A DNA stretch of 64,000 bases from positions 992,001 to 1,056,000 of the forward strand of contig CAXXCY010000003.1 of assembly GCA_963674895.2 (NCBI GenBank), written 5' to 3'. The notes under the pieces were generated by a model that was not told the origin of the DNA, searched no databases, and saw nothing but the letters and a program-made list of their open reading frames with translations. Source of the stretch: CAXXOK01 sp963674895 (GTDB taxonomy: Bacteria; Bacillota; Clostridia; Christensenellales; Aristaeellaceae). Below, in pieces: positions 34,540 to 42,502 of the stretch. Both the position numbers and the translations under genes were made by a program. Position 1 is the first letter of the stretch. Each line of letters starts with the position of its first letter.

Positions 34540-35250
34540 TCAGTAACAAAATCCGCGGCAGCAGCAATTGCACACCACGTTAATCGCCAGGCACGTCAGG
34601 CAGGGGTTATTGCAAATTCCGCCCAGGAACCCCCGCATGCTGCCGGACTGGCGATAGGCCTGCCCGCGCGACTGCAGCTGGCTGTACAGCGTTTGGAACG
34701 CGGGCTGGTCGGGATCCATCTGCACGGCAATGCGCGCGTTATTCAGCGCCGACACGCGGTTGCCCAGCGCCGCGTCCACCGCCGCACTCCAGTAATACCA
34801 GGCCGCCGTATGGTTCTTGATATCGTTAAGCAGCTGCTGCGCCCGCAGAAAATCACGGTCGCGGTACGCGTCTTCCACGCGTTTCAATTGCGGATCGAAT
34901 TCCGTATAGGTTGTATACGACGAATACTGCCGGCTTTGCTGTGCGCGGCGGAAAAACTCGTTGAAATCAAAGGTCGTGCCCGTACCCTGATAGGTATTCT
35001 GCTGCCCGCCGTATCCCCAAAACGGCCCGGACTGCCCGTATGTTCCGCCGCCTGCCTGCTGCGCCTGCCCCTTATGCTTGATCAGGAGGTTGTACGCCTC
35101 GTTGATCTCCTTCATTTTTTCCTCGGCCGCCTTGCTGCCGCCGTTGAGATCGGGATGATAGGTTTTGGCAAGCTTGCGGTACGCCGCTTTGATCTGGTCG
35201 TCGGAAGCAGTCATGGGAACGCCCAAAACCTCATACGGACTCCTGCTCAT
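34540..35250 (-). CDS. DnaJ-domain protein with cysteine-rich C-terminus
   Basis: 236 residues. The J-domain occupies 1-70 with HPD at 32-34. A Gly/Gln/Tyr-rich linker follows, then a helical TPR-like region (about 125-200) and a tail dense in cysteines (CNNPCLTCLAINVVCNCCCRG). The J-domain should stimulate an Hsp70 ATPase. The tail could bind metal or insert peripherally in the membrane. ATG 35250 follows AGGAGG; a longer frame to 35400 overlaps the upstream gene without a ribosome site. Next to the zinc-ribbon and DUF5685 genes it suggests a shared chaperone or assembly task, which is inference. Confidence 0.85.
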   Translation of the reverse strand: MSRSPYEVLGVPMTASDDQIKAAYRKLAKTYHPDLNGGSKAAEEKMKEINEAYNLLIKHKGQAQQAGGGTYGQSGPFWGYGGQQNTYQGTGTTFDFNEFFRRAQQSRQYSSYTTYTEFDPQLKRVEDAYRDRDFLRAQQLLNDIKNHTAAWYYWSAAVDAALGNRVSALNNARIAVQMDPDQPAFQTLYSQLQSRGQAYRQSGSMRGFLGGICNNPCLTCLAINVVCNCCCRGFCY

Positions 35251-36100
35251 GTTCTGCCTCCTTGTTCGTTTTCCGCGCGGCCTTCGCCTTGCCCGTTTTC
35301 TGCCAGTACCGCATCCATACCCCCGAATACAGGACGTTGCGCAGGATGGACAGGTTTTTTTCCAGCGGCAGCGTTTCAAACACCTCCGTGCATTCCGCAA
35401 TCATCATCGTCAGGCTTTCTTCGCAGAACGCGTCAAAATCGCGCTGCTCCCGATACTCCCGCAGGGCGTTGTACCTGCCTTTGCGGATATCGGACGGAAG
35501 GTCGTCGTAGGCGTCCATCAGATAGATGAACCTTCCCAGCCCTTCGCCGAGCGCCCGCAGCTCCTCGCCCCAGGCGTCCTCCCGGAAATGGAAGATCTCT
35601 CCCAGGATTTTTGCCGACAGGTTGATCGCGGCGTCGATATCACGGCTGTTTTTTTCTTCCAAAGCAGTAAGCTCTTCGATGCAGTGAATTATCCTGTCCG
35701 CTTTGCCGGGATAGCGCGCGACGACTGCCTGATAGGGTTTCAGAAGCGCCGCCGCGCCCGCTTTGCCTCGCAGGCTGTTGTCGTCCGCCCGGTCGTCCAT
35801 GCACTTGAGATACGCAAGCATCACCGTCATATCGGCGCAGTAATCGCACAGTTCGCTGCAGGTATACGGCCTGCTTTTCAGGGGATGCGTCAGGCACCGG
35901 CCCTTGCGTTCCTCTTCCTCCGGCTCATACAGGGAGGTCAGCAGGATAAGCAGGAAGGTCATATCGTTGTTGAGCGTCATACGGCTGATGCTCCCGAACC
36001 GGCGGTCCAGGCCCCGGCAAAGCCCGCAGTAGTATTTCTGATACTGCGCCTGATCTTCCTTGGATAACGCCTTGTAATTGACGATCACATACCCGAACAT
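35231..36100 (-). CDS. DUF5685 family protein
   Basis: 289 residues. It begins MFGYVIVN and continues with YYCGLCRGLDRR, the typical opening of DUF5685 proteins, with further Cys at CLTHPL and CSELCDYC. The protein is mostly helical. A segment FIYLMDAYDDLPSDIRKGRYN resembles the second Asp-rich helix of all-helical isoprenoid synthases, but this is only pattern similarity. The start is ATG 36100 behind AGGAG; in-frame ATGs at 36121 and 36160 are alternatives. It overlaps the DnaJ gene by 20 bases. Function is unknown. Confidence 0.75.
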   Translation of the reverse strand: MFGYVIVNYKALSKEDQAQYQKYYCGLCRGLDRRFGSISRMTLNNDMTFLLILLTSLYEPEEEERKGRCLTHPLKSRPYTCSELCDYCADMTVMLAYLKCMDDRADDNSLRGKAGAAALLKPYQAVVARYPGKADRIIHCIEELTALEEKNSRDIDAAINLSAKILGEIFHFREDAWGEELRALGEGLGRFIYLMDAYDDLPSDIRKGRYNALREYREQRDFDAFCEESLTMMIAECTEVFETLPLEKNLSILRNVLYSGVWMRYWQKTGKAKAARKTNKEAEHEQESV

Positions 36101-36178
36101 CCGCCGTTGCTCCTGTTCCATCCGGTCTTCGTATCCGTGCCGGAAAGGTCCCGTTACCATCTTTGACCTTTCCTGTCC

Positions 36179-36220
36179 AGTATAACATACACGCTTGTGA
36201 CTGGACACCACAAGCGTGTA
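36179..36220 (-). promoter_or_regulatory. promoter with 12-bp inverted repeat upstream of DUF5685 gene
   Basis: TATACT (36179-36184, minus strand) is a good -10 element. Immediately upstream a perfect inverted repeat, TACACGCTTGTG at 36188-36199 and CACAAGCGTGTA at 36209-36220, covers the spacer and -35 area with a nine-base centre. There is no U-tract on either side, so an operator is more likely than a terminator. The remaining bases up to 36294 show nothing else. Confidence 0.5.
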
Positions 36221-36294
36221 ACAAATACAGTTTTAAAGCTGAACGCAGCCCAAACGCGTCTTAATGCGATGATTACCGCCGCGGCGCCCGTCCC

Positions 36295-36882
36295 CTATTC
36301 GGACTGCGGCGGCCTGTTTCCCCTGACGTTTTCCGGCTTCCCGGTCAGCATCCAGCTGAGGAACAGCGCGCCGCATCCGATCCCCAGAAGAACGTCGCCG
36401 ATGCTGGCAAGCCCGCCGATCCCCTTGATCGGAACCAGAATGACGTCTCCCAAAAACCAGAAGGGGTCGGCCGCGTTCGCGATGGTATAGCGGAAATAAT
36501 CGCCCGATTCAATTCGCGCAAGGGTCGCCGCCATTTCCGGGATATCCCTGGCAAAGGGCGCGACCGGCATCTGGAAATGGTACAAGGCTATCACAAAGAA
36601 ATTCAATACACAGGCCGCGAAGATGATCCAGACCGCTTTGGATTTCCGGTTGAGTATGCAAAAGACAAACAGCAGCAGGTATTCCGCGGATACGATCACC
36701 CAATGCCACTGGGAGATCGGGACGGAGATGAGATTGCGAAGAAAAGGGGCCGCCGCCTCCAGCAGAAACGCTGCGACCGGCAAACCCAATGCGCGTGTCG
36801 TGTAGTTTTTGATATTGCGAAGCTTCCCGCCAAGCAGATACCCGACCGGAATGGCCGCAACGATAAAAATCGCGATGATCAT
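36295..36882 (-). CDS. DUF5317 family membrane protein
   Basis: 195 residues with about six hydrophobic helices. The pattern GYLLGGKLRNIKN near the N-terminus, a conserved central region, and FLGDVILVPIKGIGGLASIGDVLLGIG near the end match the DUF5317 family. The start overlaps the HD-GYP stop (ATGA), so the two are translated together. Function is unknown; a role in the same signalling path as the HD-GYP protein is a reasonable inference. Confidence 0.75.
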   Translation of the reverse strand: MIIAIFIVAAIPVGYLLGGKLRNIKNYTTRALGLPVAAFLLEAAAPFLRNLISVPISQWHWVIVSAEYLLLFVFCILNRKSKAVWIIFAACVLNFFVIALYHFQMPVAPFARDIPEMAATLARIESGDYFRYTIANAADPFWFLGDVILVPIKGIGGLASIGDVLLGIGCGALFLSWMLTGKPENVRGNRPPQSE

Positions 36883-38186
36883 GCCGTCGTCTCTTGGCCC
36901 TGTGCCACCCGCGGGGTTTCCTGCGCGTAGATATAGTCCTTCATCGCGCGAACGACATCCGGGTGGAACTGCTTGCCGCTTTCCTTTTCCAAAATCGTCA
37001 TCGCGACATGCGTCGACATGGCCGTACGGTACGGCCTGTCGCTTGTCATCGCGTCAAAGGCGTCCGCAACGCCCAGAATATACGCTTCAAAGGATACCTT
37101 GGTGTAATCCAGCCCGTCCGGATACCCGCCGCCCTCGTACCGCTCGTGATGGTGACGGATCATTTCGGTGATCTCCTCGGAGATACCCACGCGTTTCACC
37201 GTTTCCACGCCGATTAAAGGATGTTCCTGTATGCGTTTCTGCTCTTCAAGGTTCAGCCGGTTCGGCTTTTGCAGGATGGTTTCCTCAATCCCGATTTTCC
37301 CGATATCATGCAGCAGTGCGGCGATCTCAATCTGTTTGATTTTCGCGTTGGAGAACCGGAGCTGCTTGGCAATCTGCACCGCCAGCGCGCTCACGCGGCG
37401 CGAATGGCCTTCGGTGTAGTGGTCCTTGGCTTCCATGGAGGATACGAACGCTTCGATCAAGCGCATATGCTGCACTTGGCTTTCGATGTACAGCGACCAC
37501 GCGTAACGTGCCAGCAGCAGCGGGAACAGCATAATCATGGCGATCCAGTGTCCGCCTTCCATGTTGAACAGCCAGGCCATCAGCACGCCCAGCGGCATCG
37601 CGAACAGCACGTTGGGCAGAATGCTCTTCGTTCTGGCGGAAGCGTCGCTCAGCTTCACCTTCTTGCCGAGAATGAAGAAGATCATCAGCAGGGAGCTGTT
37701 GATCAGAAAGGTTACCGCAGTGTACAAAGCTGCCGGAAAAATAACGTTTGGCAGCAACTCGCCCTGGAAGCCGGTATCTCCGAAGAACAGGATGCCGGGC
37801 ACATAGATGGCGATCATCAGGTTGGCGGTGTTGAACGCGGTTTTCACAAACGGTGTATTAAGCACGTGGTGATGTTTGTTATCCAGTTTCTTGATGATAA
37901 ACAACGAACTGATGAAATAGATCAGCATCGCCGCGAAAGGCCCTTTGACGATGACGGCCGCCAGGATGCTGATGATGGTGATATCCAGGGCTTGCTGTTT
38001 GGCGGATACAACGATCGGCAGCGATCCGCACAGGACACACAGTACGGTCAAACAGACCATCTGCTGGATTTCCAGGCCCAGGTTGGATACGTCTATGGAC
38101 GTAAAATACCGGTAGCCCGCGTACCCCAAAAGAGCCAGACCGCATAAAATGATAAAGCCCAGATATGCTTTTGCTCCTTTGGTCAT
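36879..38186 (-). CDS. membrane-bound HD-GYP phosphodiesterase
   Basis: 435 residues. About seven membrane helices fill residues 8-235, then an HD-GYP domain: HSRRVSALAVQIAKQ, HDIGKIG with His293-Asp294, HHHERYEGGGYPDG with Tyr355, and the SDRPYR segment. All metal ligands are present, so it should hydrolyse cyclic di-GMP or a related cyclic dinucleotide. The N-terminal membrane block is a potential sensor. ATG 38186 follows GAGGTG; an upstream GTG inside that site is rejected. It sits downstream of two micro-ORFs and overlaps the DUF5317 gene. Confidence 0.88.
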   Translation of the reverse strand: MTKGAKAYLGFIILCGLALLGYAGYRYFTSIDVSNLGLEIQQMVCLTVLCVLCGSLPIVVSAKQQALDITIISILAAVIVKGPFAAMLIYFISSLFIIKKLDNKHHHVLNTPFVKTAFNTANLMIAIYVPGILFFGDTGFQGELLPNVIFPAALYTAVTFLINSSLLMIFFILGKKVKLSDASARTKSILPNVLFAMPLGVLMAWLFNMEGGHWIAMIMLFPLLLARYAWSLYIESQVQHMRLIEAFVSSMEAKDHYTEGHSRRVSALAVQIAKQLRFSNAKIKQIEIAALLHDIGKIGIEETILQKPNRLNLEEQKRIQEHPLIGVETVKRVGISEEITEMIRHHHERYEGGGYPDGLDYTKVSFEAYILGVADAFDAMTSDRPYRTAMSTHVAMTILEKESGKQFHPDVVRAMKDYIYAQETPRVAQGQETTA

Positions 38187-38204
38187 TGCAATCACCTCGA
38201 ATAC

Positions 38205-38297
38205 TTAATCGTGTGAAGAAGAAGAAAACAGATCCGCCATGCCCGGATTTGGTTTACCTTCGGGGTCATCCCCTGGCAAACACGGGTTTGAAACCAT
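38205..38297 (-). CDS. 30-codon micro-ORF coupled to preceding micro-ORF
   Basis: Start and stop overlap as TAATG with the 25-codon ORF upstream, and the stop falls 18 bases before the HD-GYP start. The product is hydrophilic, opening MVSNPCLPGDDPEGKP, with a single Cys and ending in a run of four Ser plus His-Asp. There is no independent ribosome site, so translation would depend on coupling. It may be a true micro-protein, a coupling device or chance. Within it lies a hairpin (GTTTGCC pairing GGTAAAC, with an inner GGGG/CCCC) near 38240-38275. Confidence 0.4.
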   Translation of the reverse strand: MVSNPCLPGDDPEGKPNPGMADLFSSSSHD

Positions 38298-38374
38298 TAG
38301 ATCCAGGTGACATAAGCGCCGCAAGACAGAACCAGAGCTACCAATGCGCTAACGGCCATGACGATCTTTTTCAC
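38297..38374 (-). CDS. 25-codon hydrophobic micro-peptide with strong ribosome site
   Basis: AAAGGAGG sits eight bases before GTG 38374. The predicted peptide is a miniature signal-like sequence: a Lys-Lys start, a core of Val/Ala/Leu, then LSCGAYVTWI before the stop. It could be a single-span membrane micro-protein, or the precursor of a secreted peptide whose C-terminal part is the mature signal. It lies between the unknown gene at 38468 and the HD-GYP gene on the same strand, with 93 bases free upstream. The ribosome site, start and amino-acid pattern together are better than chance, but no family is recognised. Confidence 0.6.
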   Translation of the reverse strand: MKKIVMAVSALVALVLSCGAYVTWI

Positions 38375-38467
38375 GGATATAGCCTCCTTTGATCTGGCTC
38401 CGGCCATTCTCAATTAGACCAGGCTATTTCCGCTTCGCTATGCTATCAGGCATGGCAAGATCTGTTT

Positions 38468-39160
38468 TCAGCTGGTTTCAGGGGCCATAAATGTCAGCTT
38501 CCTGTTTATGGCGGACAGGGTCGCTCGAATAACGGTGTGCGTTTCATCGTGGTTGTATACGGCGCTACCGACCAGCATGGAGGATGAATCCGGTCCGGAG
38601 CACTCGATTGCCGTGAGCGCTACGCGCGTGCCGGCGATCTGCATCTGCTCTACGGAGAGCAGAATGAACACGTTTCGGGTGCCGAAATAATTATGCACAG
38701 CTTCCAGCGTAGCCATGGACGCTGCGCGCATCCGCTGTGCGAAGGTATTGCCGCAGGAAGACGTTCCCTCATACTCATGATCGTCAAAGCGCAGGGAGAC
38801 CTTAATGGTATACTGCCTATTCTGCACGGACTGCCATACGCCGTTGACGAAGAAGCGGGACGACGTATCCTTGATGGCGCCGTACTCTTCCTGCTCCTGT
38901 CTGAAGATCGGGTCCGAAGGAATCTGCGCGATGCTGATGATCCGGTGATCGATTCGGATATCAAAAGCGCTCGCCAAAGCGGACTGCACGTCGCGCGCAA
39001 TCTGCTTGGGATTCCGGCTTTGACTTCCGAGGATATGGATCTCGCGGATGCTCCCGTCCTCAGCGATATCGACATTGGCGGCAAAGACGCCGGTGAGGTT
39101 TGACAACAGTTCCCGATATCGGTCCTTGATGTTGTCGATTTTTTCGTGAGACTCTTCCAT
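38468..39160 (-). CDS. conserved-looking soluble protein of unknown family
   Basis: 230 residues, no signal peptide and no membrane segment. A charged helical N-terminus (about 1-25) is followed by a small alpha/beta unit containing IREIHILGSQSRNPKQIARD and a second alpha/beta region ending LSAINRKLTFMAPETS. Several Asp/Arg pairs (FDIRIDHRI, RFDDHEYEG) stand out. ATG 39160 follows AAGGAG eight bases upstream. A clear promoter lies at 39211-39239. It is the first gene of the group that continues through the micro-ORFs to HD-GYP and DUF5317. No function can be assigned. Confidence 0.7.
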   Translation of the reverse strand: MEESHEKIDNIKDRYRELLSNLTGVFAANVDIAEDGSIREIHILGSQSRNPKQIARDVQSALASAFDIRIDHRIISIAQIPSDPIFRQEQEEYGAIKDTSSRFFVNGVWQSVQNRQYTIKVSLRFDDHEYEGTSSCGNTFAQRMRAASMATLEAVHNYFGTRNVFILLSVEQMQIAGTRVALTAIECSGPDSSSMLVGSAVYNHDETHTVIRATLSAINRKLTFMAPETS

Positions 39161-39210
39161 ATGCAAATCTCCTTGTGGTTCTCAACTCTGTTAACAACTC
39201 ACTGAAACAT

Positions 39211-39239
39211 ATTATAAATTATTTTTTTCAAAATTGCAA
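39211..39239 (-). promoter_or_regulatory. promoter of the HD-GYP group
   Basis: On the minus strand TTGCAA (39234-39239) and a perfect TATAAT (39211-39216) are separated by exactly 17 bases, in an AT-rich block (39181-39300) about 55 bases ahead of the first gene. The rest of the gap up to 39409 contains no gene. Confidence 0.7.
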
Positions 39240-39409
39240 CACTTTTGTAAAAATAATTATTTATATTTTTGGGACTTCTGTTTCTGTGCAGGATTGTTCT
39301 GTGGCGGTGCGTCATTTCTTCTTTAAGATATTATTACAATTTTGTTACGCATATATCTTATATATTAAGCGTTGTAAGGATTTCCCAGGTTTTGCAGCCT
39401 CTCCGATGC

Positions 39410-40831
39410 CTAAATCTTTTGAATCAGCCGGACATAGAACGCGACGATTTCCACCAGCGCATCGATCGCGATCCGTTCGTTATGGCCGTGAATTGTCTTG
39501 CGGGTTTCCAGCGACATGAGCAGCGGGGTAAACCTGTAAACCCGGTCGGAAATGCTGGTATAGTGACGGGAATCCGTCGCGGCTCTGAGCAGATAGGGAG
39601 AAACGACAATTCCAGGCCAGGTTTGCAGGATCGCCTCTTTGAGCGTATCCCAGCTATTTCCGTCTGACCGCGAATAAGGCGACGGCCCGTTTCCCGAAAC
39701 GACCTCCACCCTCACCTGGTCGTTACCGATAAACTTTCGAAGCTGTTTAACCGCCTGTTCTAGCGTATGGTTCAAAAGCCTCAGGTTGGCCCCGGCGGAA
39801 ACCTTGGGCGGAATAACGTTCCACGCGGTGCCGCCTTCCATGCGGGTGAAGGCGCAGGTCGACCGCATCAAGGCGTTCAGTTCGCCGCCTTTGCCCTTCG
39901 CCAGCGCAAACAGCAGCGGTCGGAAACACCAGAGGTTGGCAAATACCAACCGCATCCCGAAACCGGCGTGACGTCCGATCGTATCGAACATCGCGGAAAC
40001 CGGAGGAACCATCGTCGGTTTGAACTGATGGTTTTCGATGGCGGAGATCGCTTTGGCCAATATACCCACCGGCGTATGCCGGGGCGGAATGGAGGCGTGG
40101 CCGCCGTCGCTTTCGAAGGAAATTTCGATGTTGGCAATCCCCTTCTCCCCCGTTCCGATCACGGCGATGGTCTTGGAAACGCCCGGGAATACCCCCTCGA
40201 CAATCGCACCGCTCTCATCGACGACCGTCGGGCTTATCTTGTGTTCCTCAAACCAATCCACCATCGCCTGCGCTGACGTGCCGCTTACTTCCTCGTCCCC
40301 CCCAAAGGCGAGATAGAGGTCGTTTTGCGGTTCAAATCCATCCTGTATCAGCATTTCAGCGGCTTCCATCACCCCCAGCAGCGTGGACTTGGTATCGATT
40401 GTGCCGCGTCCCCAGATTTCGCCGTTCTTGACAGCCGCGCCAAACGGTGCTTCCTGCCACATGCTCTCTTCCACAGGTACAACGTCATAGTGCGACATCA
40501 ATACCCATGGGTCCCGGCCGCCTTTCCCCTTCCAGTGATAAATCACGCCGCTGGGGCCGATCCGGTGTTTCTCGCACTTGGATGCAACCGCCGGATACCG
40601 TTCGTCCAGCAGTTCGCGAAACCTTTCAAACTCCCGTTCGTCCTGCATCGAAACATCGTCGTAGGAGACTGTGCGGCATTTGATCATCTCCTGAAAGCTC
40701 TCCACGGCGCGCGCCTGATCCACTTCCACTTGATTCCCGGGCGCGGTCTGTTCCTTCCGCGGACGGAAAAGCAGCGTTCGCACAATCAGCACAAGAATAA
40801 AAACAACCGGAATGCTCAGCCAATACAACAT
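39410..40831 (-). CDS. M20 family metallopeptidase (carboxypeptidase CPS1/YscS-like)
   Basis: 473 residues. An N-terminal membrane anchor (about 2-21, MLYWLSIPVVFILVLIV) precedes the M20 catalytic domain. Metal and active-site features are LMSHYDVVP, WGRGTIDTKS and FGGDEEVSG with the catalytic Glu pair, and a dimerisation lid domain in the middle. It should cleave dipeptides or N-acyl amino acids at the membrane. It is the last of three genes with two membrane proteins, only 10 bases after the second. The start is ATG 40831 rather than the longer frame to 40888. Confidence 0.88.
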   Translation of the reverse strand: MLYWLSIPVVFILVLIVRTLLFRPRKEQTAPGNQVEVDQARAVESFQEMIKCRTVSYDDVSMQDEREFERFRELLDERYPAVASKCEKHRIGPSGVIYHWKGKGGRDPWVLMSHYDVVPVEESMWQEAPFGAAVKNGEIWGRGTIDTKSTLLGVMEAAEMLIQDGFEPQNDLYLAFGGDEEVSGTSAQAMVDWFEEHKISPTVVDESGAIVEGVFPGVSKTIAVIGTGEKGIANIEISFESDGGHASIPPRHTPVGILAKAISAIENHQFKPTMVPPVSAMFDTIGRHAGFGMRLVFANLWCFRPLLFALAKGKGGELNALMRSTCAFTRMEGGTAWNVIPPKVSAGANLRLLNHTLEQAVKQLRKFIGNDQVRVEVVSGNGPSPYSRSDGNSWDTLKEAILQTWPGIVVSPYLLRAATDSRHYTSISDRVYRFTPLLMSLETRKTIHGHNERIAIDALVEIVAFYVRLIQKI

Positions 40832-40841
40832 TCGATACCCC

Positions 40842-41492
40842 TTACAGCATGTTTTTCCGATAGAGAACGCGCGAAACGCCAATGGCAATCAGCGCGCCGA
40901 CAGGCACCAGAATGCCGACGGAACTTGCCAGCGACGGAGCCAGCACAAACAGAGCCACCATGAAGATAAGCGGTGCGACGGCGATCTTCCAGCTTTTTGC
41001 AATAAACACCGCGCCAAGTCCGCCGAAAAGTGCCGGGAGGATGTTGTCAAACGCAGGCTGCAGCGCCGCGGATTCAATCAGCGGCTGCACCTGCTTGAGC
41101 AGCAGCACGCCCAGCGCGATGATGCTCATCGTCACAAAGGACGACACGGCTACCGCGATGGTGGAGAGGATCTCCGCTTCCTCCGTGCCCTGCTTAACAT
41201 CCGCAGCCTGCAGGGCGTTCAGCACGCACGGAACCTTTAAAATGGTCAGATTGCCCGTGATAAACGCCAGATAGGTACCGCCCGTACCCAACATGGGCGT
41301 GAAGGTGAACACCTCGATGGCGCCAACCGTCCAGAAGATCGGCACGACGCCCATAAGTCCGCGCCACAGTCCGGCAAAATCCGGCAGCACATGATAGTAC
41401 AGGCCGATGGAAACCGGAACCATCAATAAAAGCACAATGACCGTAAGCACCCAAAAGCGCCCGATGCGGTGCGTGTTCTCACGAAAATCCAT
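40842..41492 (-). CDS. membrane protein, partner of DUF5058 protein
   Basis: 216 residues with about six helices and a conserved-looking loop TFTPMLGTGGTYLAFITGN. ATG 41492 is preceded by GGAGGCGG; the frame opens slightly earlier at 41513. It stands 13 bases after the DUF5058 gene and 10 before the peptidase gene. The Gly-rich reentrant-like loop would suit a transporter. I suggest a two-component transporter with the DUF5058 protein, moving peptides or amino acids handled by the peptidase; this is inference. Confidence 0.7.
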   Translation of the reverse strand: MDFRENTHRIGRFWVLTVIVLLLMVPVSIGLYYHVLPDFAGLWRGLMGVVPIFWTVGAIEVFTFTPMLGTGGTYLAFITGNLTILKVPCVLNALQAADVKQGTEEAEILSTIAVAVSSFVTMSIIALGVLLLKQVQPLIESAALQPAFDNILPALFGGLGAVFIAKSWKIAVAPLIFMVALFVLAPSLASSVGILVPVGALIAIGVSRVLYRKNML

Positions 41493-41505
41493 AGCGCCGC
41501 CTCCT

Positions 41506-42234
41506 TTACACAAACGTGCCGATCAGGTTCGTAATGGGAATGGACAGCGCCATGCCGCCGAGCATCGAGATCGGCAATGCATAATCCGACAGCCATTTCC
41601 ATTTGAGCAGTTTCATCAGCACGCCGCATGCGCTCATCAGTATCATCGACGCCAGCATCACGAACACGGGTATCCATCCTGTAAGGCCTTCGCCGATCCT
41701 GGCAAACACCAATCCCAGAAAGGCGGAGATCATGCCCAGAAACAGGCTGTTGGTCAATATGCCGCTCCATTTTTCGTCTTTGGTACGGATTCTGACAATG
41801 CCCGATTCAATCCGCTTGGTCAGCAGCACAACGAGCACCAGACTCAGCATGATCCCGATGGTCATCACCCATACGATGGTAAGGAATGCGGCGGGATCGT
41901 CGATGACGTTGCCGAGCGTAAGCCCCAGCGCGTTCGTCGCGGACGCGGCGGCGGCTGTCTCATAGGTAATCGCCCCGATCACCGACAAGCGCAGCCACGG
42001 TATCGGAAGCCCAAGCGACTTGGACAGCGCGATCACGCCCAGTAAAATGGACACCGCGGGCGCGACCGTAAAAACCGCGCTGGAAATCACGGTTTTCCGG
42101 AGCGTCGACGCCGGAATGCCGATCGTCTTGGCGCGCTTCCAAGCCCTCAATAAAAAGTAGACGGCCTGCCCGGCAATGAAAACGATCACGATCGCCGTGA
42201 CCAGATATAAAAAAGAGCTGTTTGGGCTGAACAT
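41506..42234 (-). CDS. DUF5058 family membrane protein
   Basis: 242 residues with about seven helices, recognisable as the DUF5058 family (MFSPNSSFLYLVTAIVIVF at the start; GAITYETAAAASATNALGL in the middle; a Lys-rich loop then a C-terminal helix pair). GGAGGCG precedes the ATG. It is the first gene of a three-gene set with another membrane protein and an M20 peptidase. Its transport substrate is unknown. Confidence 0.8.
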   Translation of the reverse strand: MFSPNSSFLYLVTAIVIVFIAGQAVYFLLRAWKRAKTIGIPASTLRKTVISSAVFTVAPAVSILLGVIALSKSLGLPIPWLRLSVIGAITYETAAAASATNALGLTLGNVIDDPAAFLTIVWVMTIGIMLSLVLVVLLTKRIESGIVRIRTKDEKWSGILTNSLFLGMISAFLGLVFARIGEGLTGWIPVFVMLASMILMSACGVLMKLLKWKWLSDYALPISMLGGMALSIPITNLIGTFV

Positions 42235-42502
42235 GGAACGCCTCCTTCGCTTTCAACATTGCTTGTTCTATGTATATCATATATCAGCGAATAATGAAAG
42301 CGAAAATCACGCGCAGGCGCAGGTCCGCGCCAGATTGAGCGCGCAAGCGCCCGGCCGCGCTGCAAATGCCGTATTCCGCCCGTCCACGGCTGCTGCAAGC
42401 GGAAAAAGCGAGCGGAAAATGAGGTTCCTCCGCCCCGGTCCATCCTATGCACCCTATCGGGATTCATGCACGGTCCGCGCCCCGTTCACGGAGGCGGTTG
42501 CT

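Noticed and set aside
38205..38374. AgrD-type cyclic autoinducer precursor
   Set aside because: The first peptide lacks the acidic C-terminal recruiting tail with Pro-Glu pattern, and no AgrB or AgrC gene is nearby. The micro-ORFs are kept as unassigned.
38230..38467. Cyclic di-GMP riboswitch upstream of the HD-GYP gene
   Set aside because: The local hairpin GTTTGCC/GGTAAAC with a GGGG/CCCC centre does not match the GEMM-I or GEMM-II core.
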